From the NCBI GenBank assembly GCA_944474755.1, contig OX104116.1, forward strand, positions 3,207,494 through 3,271,493: 64,000 nt of DNA, in the 5' to 3' direction. How positions within the stretch are numbered: the stretch's first letter is position 1; each line of letters begins with the position of its first letter. This DNA comes from Limnoperna fortunei. Lineage: Eukaryota > Mollusca > Bivalvia > Mytilida > Modiolidae. Below are positions 52,301 through 64,000 of the stretch, in pieces. A program made the translations under genes and the position numbers. Under the pieces are notes generated by a model. It had not been told where the DNA came from and made no database searches. It worked only from the letters and a program-made list of their open reading frames with translations.

Positions 52301-55300
52301 TACACTGATAGGCAGCTAGTACAAGTATACATACCTGTGCACTGATAGACAACTAGTACAAGTATACATACCTGTACCCTGATAGACAACTAGTACAAGT
52401 ATACATACCTGTACACTGATAGACAATTAGTACAAGTATACATACCTGTACACTGATATACAACTAGTACACATATACATACCTGAACACTGATAGACAA
52501 CTAGTACACATATACATACCTGTACATTGATAGACAACTAGTACAAGAATACATACCTGGACACTGATAGACAATTAGTGAAAGTATACATACCTGTACA
52601 CTGATAGACAACTAGTACAAGAATACATACCTGTATACTTATAGACAACTGGTACAAGTATACATACCTGTACACCGATAGACAACTAGTACAAGTATAC
52701 ATACCTGTACACTGATAGACAACTAGCACTAGATTACATCCCTATACACTGATAGACAACTAGTACAAGTATACATACCTGTACACTGATAGACAATTAG
52801 TACAAGTATACATACCTGTACACTGATATACAACTAGTACACATATACATACCTGAACACTGATAGACAACTAGTACACATATACATACCTGTACATTGA
52901 TAGACAACTAGTACAAGAATACATACCTGGACACTGATAGACAATTAGTGGAAGTATACATACCTGTACACTAATAGACAATCAGTACAAGTATACACAC
53001 CTATACTTTGATAAACAATTAACACTACAAGTATACACACCTGTACACAGATAGACAATTAGTACAAGTATACATACCTGTACACTGATAGACAATTAGT
53101 ACAAGTATACATACCTTAACATTGATTGACAACTGGAACAAGTATATATTCATATACACTGATAGACAATTAGTACAAGAAAACATTCCTGAACACTGAT
53201 ATACAATTAGTACAAGAATACATACCTGTACACACTGACAGACAACTAGTACAAGTATACATACGAGTACAATGATAGACAACTAGTACAAGTATAAATG
53301 CCTGTACACTGATAGACAATTAGTACAAGTATACATACCTGTACACTGATAGATAACTAGTACAAGTATACATACTTGTACACTGACAGACAAATAGTAC
53401 AAGTATACATAGATGTACACTAATAGAAAATGAGTACAAGTATACATACCTGTACACTGATAGACAATTAGTACAAGTATACATACCTGTACATTGATAG
53501 ACAACTAGCACAAATATACATATCTGTACACTGATAGACAATGAGTACAAGAATACATACATGTACACTGATAGAAAATGAGTACAAGAATACATACCTG
53601 TACACTGATAGACAATTAGTACTAGTATACATACCTGTACACTGATAAACAACTAGCACAAGTATACATACCTGTACACTGATAGACAACTAGTACAAGT
53701 ATACATACCTGTGCGCTGATAGACAACTAGCACAAGTATACATACCTGTACACTAATAGACAACTAGTACAAGAATGCATACCTGTACACTGATAGACAA
53801 CTAGTACAAGAATACATACCTGTACACTGATAGACAACTAGCACAAGTATACATACCTGTACACTGATAGACAACTAGTACAAGTATACATACCTGTACA
53901 CTGATAGACAACTAGTACAAGTATACAAACCTGGACACTGATAGACAATTAGTGGAAGTATACATACCTTTACACTGATAGACAATAAGTACAAGTACAC
54001 ATACCTGTACACTGATAGACAACTAGCACAAGTATACATACCTGCACAAAGATAGACATCTAGTACAAGTATACATACCTGTACACTGATAGACAACTAG
54101 TACAAGAATACATACCGTTACACGGATAGACAATTAGTACAAGTATACACACCTGTACACTGATAGACAATTAGTACAAGTATACATACCTGTACACTGA
54201 TAGACAATTAGTACTAGTATACATACCTGAACACTGATAGACAACTAGCCCAAGTATACATACCTGTACACTGATAGACAACTCGTACAGAATACATACC
54301 CTTACACTAATAGACAACTAGTACAAGAATACATATTTGTACACTAATAGACAATGAGTAAAAGAATACATACCTGTACACTAATAGTCAACTAGTACAA
54401 GAATACATACCTGTACACTTATAGACATTTAGTTCAAGTATACATACCTGTACACTGATAGACAACTAGTACAAGTATACACACGTGTACACTGATAGAC
54501 AATTAGCACAAGTATACATACCTGTACACTGAAAGACAACTGTCACAAGTATACATACCTATACACTGATAGACAATTAGTACAAGTATACATACCTGTA
54601 CACTTTTAGACAACTAGCACAAATATACATACCTGTACACTGAGAGACAATGAGTACAAGAATACATACCTGTACACTGATAGACAGTTAGTACAAGAAT
54701 ACATTCCTGTACACTGATAGACAACTAGTACAAGTATACACACGTGTACAATGATAGACAACTAGCACTAGTATACATACCTGTACACTGATAAACAACT
54801 AGCACAAGTATACATACCTGTACACTTATAGACAACTAGTACAAGTATACACACATGTACACTGATAGACAACTAGTACAAGAATACATACCTGTACACT
54901 GATGGACAGTTAGTACAAGAATACATACCTGTACACTGATAGACAATAAGTACTAGTATACATACCTGTACACTGATAGACAACTAGCACAAGTATACAT
55001 GCCTGTACACTGATAGACAACTAGTATTAGTATACAAACCTGTACACTGAAAGACAACTAGCAAAAGTATACATACCTGTACACTGATAGACAACTGGTA
55101 CAAGTATACATACCTGTACACTTATAGACAACTGGTACAAGTATAAATACCTGTACACCGATAGACAACTAGTACAAGAATTCATACCTGTACACTTATA
55201 GACAATTAGTACATGTATACATACCTGTACACTGATAGACAACTAGTACAAGAATACACACGTGTACACTGATAGACAATTAGCACAAGTATATATACCT

Positions 55301-58300
55301 GTACACTGATAGACAACTAGTACAAGTATACACACGTGTACACTGATAGACAATTAGCACAAGTATACACACCTGTACACTGATAGACAATTAGTACAAG
55401 TATACACACCTGTACACTGATAGACAACTAGTACAAGAATACACACCTGTACACTGATAGACAGTTAGTACAAGAATACATACCTGTACACTGATAGACA
55501 ATTAGTACTAGTATACATACCTGTACACTGATAGACAACTAGCACAAGTATACATACCTGTACACTGATAGACAACTAGCACAAGTATACATACCTGTAC
55601 ACTGATAGATAACTAGCACTAGTATACATACCTGTACACTGATAGACAACTAGCACAAGTATACTTACCTGTACACTGAAAGACAACTAGTACAAGTATA
55701 CATACCTGGACACTGATAGACAATTAGTGGAAGTATACATACCTGTACACTGATAGACAACTAGTACAAGTATACATACCTGTACACTGATAGACAGTTA
55801 GTACAAGAATACATACCTGTACACTGATAGACAATTAGTACTAGTATACATACCTGTACACTGATAGACAACTAGCACAAGTATACATACCTGTACACTG
55901 ATAGACAACTAGCACAAGTATACATAGATGTACACTAATAGAAAATGAGTACAAGTATACATACCTGTACACTGATAGACAATTAGTACAAGTATACATA
56001 CCTGTACATTGATAGACAACTAGCACAAATATACATATCTGTACACTGATAGACAATGAGTACAAGAATACATACATGTACACTGATAGAAAATGAGTAC
56101 AAGAATACATACCTGTACACTGATAGACAATTAGTACTAGTATACATACCTGTACACTGATAAACAACTAGCACAAGTATACATACCTGTACACTGATAG
56201 ACAACTAGTACAAGTATACATACCTGTGCGCTGATAGACAACTAGCGCAAGTATACATACCTGTACACTAATAGACAACTAGTACAAGAATGCATACCTG
56301 TACACTGATAGACAACTAGTACAAGAATACATACCTGTACACTGATAGACAACTAGCACAAGTATACATACCTGTACACTGATAGACAACTAGTACAAGT
56401 ATACATACCTGTACACTGATAGACAACTAGTACAAGTATACAAACCTGGACACTGATAGACAATTAGTGGAAGTATACATACCTTTACACTGATAGACAA
56501 TAAGTACAAGTATACATACCTGTACACTGATAGACAACTAGCACAAGTATACATACCTGCACAAAGATAGACATCTAGTACAAGTATACATACCTGTACA
56601 CTGATAGACAACTAGTACAAGAATACATACCGTTACACGGATAGACAATTAGTACAAGTATACACACCTGTACACTGATAGACAATTAGTACAAGTATAC
56701 ATACCTGTACACTGATAGACAATTAGTACTAGTATACATACCTGAACACTGATAGACAACTAGCCCAAGTATACATACCTGTACACTGATAGACAACTCG
56801 TACAGAATACATACCGGTACACTAATAGACAACTAGTACAAGAATACATATTTGTACACTAATAGACAATGAGTAAAAGAATACATACCTGTACACTAAT
56901 AGACAACTAGTACAAGAATACATACCTGTACACTTATAGACATTTAGTTCAAGTATACATACCTGTACACTGATAGACAACTAGTACAAGTATACACACG
57001 TGTACACTGATAGACAATTAGCACAAGTATACATACCTGTACACTGAAAGACAACTGTCACAAGTATACATACCTATACACTGATAGACAATTAGTACAA
57101 GTATACATACCTGTACACTTTTAGACAACTAGCACAAATATACATACCTGTACACTGAGAGACAATGAGTACAAGAATACATACCTGTACACTGATAGAC
57201 AGTTAGTACAAGAATACATTCCTGTACACTGATAGACAACTAGTACAAGTATACACACGTGTACATTGATAGACAACTAGCACTAGTATACATACCTGTA
57301 CACTGATAAACAACTAGCACAAGTATACATACCTGTACACTTATAGACAACTAGTACAAGTATACACACATGTACACTGATAGACAACTAGTACAAGAAT
57401 ACATACCTGTACACTGATAGACAGTTAGTACAAGAATACATACCTGTACACTGATAGACAATAAGTACTAGTATACATACCTGTACACTGATAGACAACT
57501 AGCACAAGTATACATGCCTGTACACTGATAGACAACTAGTATTAGTATACAAACCTGTACACTGAAAGACAACTAGCAAAAGTATACATACCTGTACACT
57601 GATAGACAACTGGTACAAGTATACATACCTGTACACTTATAGACAACTGGTACAAGTATAAATACCTGTACACCGATAGACAACTAGTACAAGAATTCAT
57701 ACCTGTACACTTATAGACAATTAGTACATGTATACATACCTGTACACTGATAGACAACTAGTACAAGAATACACACGTGTACACTGATAGACAATTAGCA
57801 CAAGTATATATACCTGTACACTGATAGACAACTAGTACAAGTATACACACGTGTACACTGATAGACAATTAGCACAAGTATACATACCTGTACACTGATA
57901 GACAATTAGTACAAGTATACACACCTGTACACTGATAGACAACTAGTACAAGAATACACACCTGTACACTGATAGACAGTTAGTACAAGAATACATACCT
58001 GTACACTGATAGACAATTAGTACTAGTATACATACCTGTACACTGATAGACAACTAGCACAAGTATACATACCTGTACACTGATAGACAACTAGCACAAG
58101 TATACATACCTGTACACTGATAGATAACTAGCACTAGTATACATACCTGTACACTGATAGACAACTAGCACAAGTATACTTACCTGTACACTGAAAGACA
58201 ACTAGTACAAGTATACATACCTGGACACTGATAGACAATTAGTGGAAGTATACATACCTGTACACTGATAGACAACTAGTACAAGTATACATACCTGTAC

Positions 58301-61300
58301 ACTGATAGACAGTTAGTACAAGAATACATACCTGTACACTGATAGACAATTAGTACTAGTATACATACCTGTACACTGATAGACAACTAGCACAAGTATA
58401 CATACCTGTACACTGATAGACAACTAGCACAAGTATACATACCTGTACACTGATAGATAACTAGCACTAGTATACACACCTGTACACTGATAGTCAACTA
58501 GCACAAGTATACTTACCTGTACACTGAAAGACAACTAGTACAAGTATACATACCTGGACACTGATAGACAATGAGTGGAAGTATACATACCTGTACACTG
58601 ATAGACAACTAGTACAAGTATACATACCTGTACACTGATAGACAACTAGCACAAGTATACATGCCTGTACACTGATAGACAATTAGTACAAGAATACATA
58701 CCTGTACACTGATAGACAATTAGTACAAGTATACATACCTGTACACTGATCGACAACTAGCACAAGAATACATACCTGAACACTGATAGACAGCTAGTAC
58801 AAGAATACATACCTGTACACTGATATACAATTAGTACATGTATACATACCTGTACACTGATCGACAACTAGCACAAGAATACATACCTGTACACTGTTAG
58901 ACAATTAGTTCAAGTATACATACCTGGAGACTGATAGACAACTAGTACAAGTATATATACCTGTACACTGATAGGCAACTAGTACAAGTATACATACCTG
59001 TACACTGATAGACAACTAGCACAAGATTACATCCCTGTACACTGATAGACAACTAGTACAAGTATACATACCTGTACACTGATAGACAATTAGTACAAGT
59101 ATACATACCTGTACACTAATATACAACTAGTACACATATACATACCTGAACACTGATAGACAACTAGTACACATATACATACCTGTACATTGATAGACAA
59201 CTAGTACAAGAATACATACCTGGACACTGATAGACAATTAGTGGAAGTATACATACCTGTACACTGATAGACAACTAGTACAAGAATGACTATTAGTACA
59301 AGAAAACAATCCTGAACACTGATAGACAATTAGTACAAGAATACATACCTGTACACACTGACAGACAACTAGTACAAGTATACATACCAGTACACTGATA
59401 GACAACAAGTACAAGTATAAATGCCTGTACACTGATAGACAATTAGTACAAGTATACATACCTGTACACTGATAGATAACTAGTACAAGTATACATACTT
59501 GTACACTGACAGACAAATAGTACAAGTATACATAGATGTACACTGATAGAAAATGAGTACAAGTATACATACCTGTACACTGATAGACAATTAGTACAAG
59601 TATACATACCTGTACATTGATAGACAACTAGCACAAATATACATATCTGTACACTGATAGACAATGAGTACAAGAATACATACATGTACACTGATAGAAA
59701 ATGAGTACAAGAATACATATCTGTACACTGATAGACAATTAGTACTAGTATACATACCTGTACACTGATAAACAACTAGCACAAGTATACATACCTGTAC
59801 ACTGATAGACAACTAGTACAAGTATACATACCTGTGCGCTGATAGACAACTAGCGCAAGTATACATACCTGTACACTAATAGACAACTAGTACAAGAATG
59901 CATACCTGTACACTGATAGACAACTAGTACAAGAATACATACCTGTACACTGATAGACAACTAGCACAAGTATACATACCTGTACACTGATAGACAACTA
60001 GTACAAGTATACATACCTGTACACTGATAGACAACTAGTACAAGTATACAAACCTGGACACTGATAGACAATTAGTGGAAGTATACACACCTTTACACTG
60101 ATAGACAATAAGTACAAGTATACATACCTGTACACTGATAGACAACTAGCACAAGTATACATACCTGCACAAAGATAGACATCCAGTACAAGTATACATA
60201 CCTGTACACTAATAGACAACTAGTACAAGAATACATACCGTTACACGGATAGACAATTAGTACAAGTATACACACCTGTACACTGATAGACAATTAGTAC
60301 AAGTATACATACCTGTACACTGATAGACAATTAGTACTAGTATACATACCTGAACACTGATAGACAACTAGCCCAAGTATACATACCTGTACACTGATAG
60401 ACAACTCGTACAGAATACATACCGGTACACTGATAGACAACTAGTACAAGAATTCATATTTGTACACTAATAGACAATGAGTAAAAGAATACATACCTGT
60501 ACACTAATAGACAACTAGTACAAGAATACATACCTGTACACTTATAGACATTTAGTTCAAGTATACATACCTGTACACTGATAGACAACTAGTACAAGTA
60601 TACACACGTGTACACTGATAGACAATTAGCACAAGTATACATACCTGTACACTGAAAGACAACTGGCACAAGTATACATACCTATACACTGATAGACAGT
60701 TAGTACAAGAATACATACCTGTACACTGATAGACAATTAGTACTAGTATACATACCTGTACACTGATAGACAACTAGCACAAGTATACATACCTGTACAC
60801 TGATAGACAACTAGCACAAGTATACATACCTGTACACTGATAGATAACTAGCACTAGTATACACACCTGTACACTGATAGACAACTAGCACAAGTATACT
60901 TACCTGTACACTGAAAGACAACTAGTACAAGTATACATACCTGGACACTGATAGACAATTAGTGGAAGTATACATACCTGTACACTGATAGACAACTAGT
61001 ACAAGTATACAAACCTGTACACTGATAGACAACTAGCACAAGTATACATGCCTGTACACTGATAGACAATTAGTACAAGAATACATACCTGTACACTGAT
61101 AGACAATTAGTACAAGTATACATACCTGTACACTGATCGACAACTAGCACAAGAATACATACCTGAACACTGATAGACAGCTAGTACAAGAATACATACC
61201 TGTACACTGATATACAATTAGTACATGTATACATACCTGTACACTGATCGACAACTAGCACAAGAATACATACCTGTACACTGTTAGACAATTAGTTCAA

Positions 61301-64000
61301 GTATACATACCTGGAGACTGATAGACAACTAGTACAAGTATATATACCTGTACACTGATAGGCAACTAGTACAAGTATACATACCTGTACACTGATAGAC
61401 AACTAGCACAAGATTACATCCCTGTACACTGATAGACAACTAGTACAAGTATACATACCTGTACACTGATAGACAATTAGTACAAGTATACATACCTGTA
61501 CACTGATATACAACTAGTACACATATACATACCTGAACACTGATAGACAACTAGTACACATATACATACCTGTACATTGATAGACAACTAGTACAAGAAT
61601 ACATACCTGGACACTGATAGACAATTAGTGGAAGTATACATACCTGTACACTGATAGACAACTAGTACAAGAATACATACCTGCATACTTATAGACAACT
61701 GGTACAAGTATACATACCTGTACATTGATAGACAACTAGTACAAGAATACATACCTGTACACTTATAGACAACTGGTACAAGTATACATACCTGTACACT
61801 AATAGACAATCAGTACAAGTATACACACCTATACACTGATAAACAATTAACATTACAAGTATACACACCTGTTCACAGATAGACAATTAGTACAAGTATA
61901 CATACCTGTACACTGATAGACAATTAGTACAAGTATACATACCTTAACATTGATTGACAACTGGAACAAGTATATATTCATATACACTGATAGACAATTA
62001 GTACAAGAAAACATTCCTGAACACTGATAGACAATTAGTACAAGAATACATACCTGTACACACTGACAGACAACTAGTACAAGTATACATACCAGTACAC
62101 TGATAGACAACTAGTACAAGTATAAATGCCTGTACACTGATAGACAATTAGTACAAGTATACATACCTGTACATTGATAGATAACTAGTACAAGTATACA
62201 TACTTGTACACTGACAGACAAATAGTACAAGTATACAAAGATGTACACTGATAGAAAATGAGTACAAGTATACATACCTGTACACTGATAGACAATTAGT
62301 ACAAGTATACATACCTGTACATTGATAGACAACTAGCACAAATATACATATCTGTACACTGATAGACAATGAGTACAAGAATACATACATGTACACTGAT
62401 AGAAAATGAGTACAAGAATACATACCTGTACACTGATAGACAATTAGTACTAGTATACATACCTGTACACTGATAAACAACTAGCACAAGTATACATACC
62501 TGTACACTGATAGACAACTAGTACAAGTATACATACCTGTGCGCTGATAGACAACTAGCGCAAGTATACATACCTGTACACTAATAGACAACTAGTACAA
62601 GAATGCATACCTGTACACTGATAGACAACTAGTACAAGAATACATACCTGTACACTGATAGACAACTAGCACAAGTATACATACCTGTACACTGATAGAC
62701 AACTAGTAAAAGTATACATACCTGTACACTGATAGACAACTAGTACAAGTATACAAACCTGGACACTGATAGACAATTAGTGGAAGTATACATACCTTTA
62801 CACTGATAGACAATAAGTACAAGTATACATACCTGTACACTGATAGACAACTAGCACAAGTATACATACCTGCACAAAGATAGACATCTAGTACAAGTAT
62901 ACATACTTGTACACTGATAGACAACTAGTACAAGAATACATACCGTTACACGGATAGACAATTAGTACAAGTATACACACCTGTACACTGATAGACAATT
63001 AGTACAAGTATACATACCTGTACACTGATAGACAATTAGTACTAGTATACATACCTGAACACTGATAGACAACTAGCCCAAGTATACATACCTGTACACT
63101 GATAGACAACTCGTACAGAATACATACCAGTACACTGATAGACAACTAGTACAAGAATACATACTTGTACACTAATAGACAATGAGTAAAAGAATACATA
63201 CCTGTACACTAATAGACAACTAGTACAAGAATACATACCTGTACACTTATAGACATTTAGTTCAAGTATACATACCTGTACACTGATAGACAACTAGTAC
63301 AAGTATACACACGTGTACACTGATAGACAATTAGCACAAGTATACATACCTGTACACTGAAAGACAACTGGCACAAGTATACATACCTATACACTGATAG
63401 ACAATTAGTACAAGTATACATACCTGTACACTTTTAGACAACTAGCACAAATATACATACCTGTACACTGAGAGACAATGAGTACAAGAATACATACCTG
63501 TACACTGATAGACAGTTAGTACAAGAATACATTCCTGTACACTGATAGACAACTAGTACAAGTATACACACATGTACACTGATAGACAACTAGTACAAGA
63601 ATACACACCTGTACACTGATAGACAGTTAGTACAAGAATACATACCTGTACACTGATAGACAATTAGTACTAGTATACATACCTGTACACTGATAGACAA
63701 CTAGCACAAGTATACATACCTGTACACTGATAGACAACTAGCACAAGTATACATACCTGTACACTGATAGATAACTAGCACTAGTATACATACCTGTACA
63801 CTGATAGACAACTAGCACAAGTATACTTACCTGTACACTGAAAGACAACTAGTACAAGTATACATACCTGGACACTGATAGACAATTAGTGGAAGTATAC
63901 ATACCTGTACACTGATAGACAACTAGTACAAGTATACATACCTGTACACTGATAGACAACTAGCACAAGTATACATGCCTGGAGACTGATAGACAACTAG
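43393..64000. repeat. 37-bp minisatellite, at least 20.6 kb (about 557 units), open at window edge
   Basis: Units of 37 bp read GTACAAGTATACATACCTGT then ACACTGATAGACAACTA. Variants are GTACAAGAATACATACC, ACAATTAG for ACAACTAG, and CACACCTG for CATACCTG. Long near-copies give a higher-order structure. Segments around 46.74-47.75 kb repeat at +1418 bp. Blocks around 53.4-55.9 and 55.9-58.4 kb repeat at +2515 bp (about 68 units). Further copies lie at offsets of 3608 and 2705 bp (59.59 and 62.30 kb), and 50.06-51.4 kb recurs at +3814 bp. On the gene strand each standard unit contains CAG|GTATGT. Frames of 73-129 codons are periodicity artefacts. Confidence 0.98.

Noticed and set aside
43513..63293. 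Dozens of minus-strand frames of 60-129 codons with SISVQVCILVL segments, hydrophobic and Cys/Tyr-rich
   Set aside because: A 37-bp unit gives a 111-nt frame period with few stops. The frames overlap one another in different phases and show no conserved start or end.
43393..64000. CRISPR array
   Set aside because: Units follow each other with no unique spacers, and the setting is a spliced eukaryotic locus.

Overview
The window is animal nuclear DNA, most likely from a mollusc and probably a bivalve. The grounds are a spliced gene with GT-AG introns, a HEPN/DZIP3-like domain joined to ankyrin repeats (a kind of gene expanded in molluscs and other lophotrochozoans), tRNA-derived SINEs with CAAA tails, and a dead CR1-like non-LTR retrotransposon with a PHD finger. 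The species cannot be named from the sequence. More than 60 percent of the window is tandem repeat DNA, in at least seven families with different unit lengths.

Layout, left half: a SINE fragment (1-97) abuts a 68-bp minisatellite (98-9286). Next comes AT-rich non-coding DNA with old internal duplications and one Mutator-like MITE bounded by a 9-bp target duplication (12409-12989). A minus-strand CR1-like retrotransposon relic follows (about 14.7-19.63 kb), and then a second 68-bp block (19632-23602) that contains a 1.74-kb higher-order duplication. After a short unique stretch there is a 56/30-bp array (24600-25412 and 27601-27930), split by a 2.2-kb insertion bracketed by two copies of a 470-bp terminal-inverted-repeat element. 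A 58-bp array occupies 28245-28935.

Right half: one gene lies on the minus strand (28962-43171). I rebuilt it from five exons whose phases and splice sites agree, giving 698 codons plus a stop. The protein is an N-terminal HEPN/DZIP3-like domain with an intact RNxxxH motif, a helical linker, and 14 very uniform cysteine-rich ankyrin repeats in the last exon. Its introns are loaded with repeats: a 28-bp array of roughly 6-7 kb in intron 3, small 75-bp, 54-bp and 94-bp arrays in intron 2, and SINEs in introns 2 and 3. Beyond the 5' end of exon 1, from 43393 to the window edge, runs a 37-bp array of at least 20.6 kb (about 557 units). It probably lies in a further 5' intron, because a splice acceptor precedes the first exon seen here.

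Functional picture (inference): the gene is the only plausible living protein gene in the window. HEPN domains with this motif are commonly RNases, and ankyrin repeats bind partners, so a sensing or immune-type role is reasonable but unproven. The repeat arrays are the dominant feature, and several carry splice-donor-like words in every unit. The 37-bp array carries them on the gene's sense strand.
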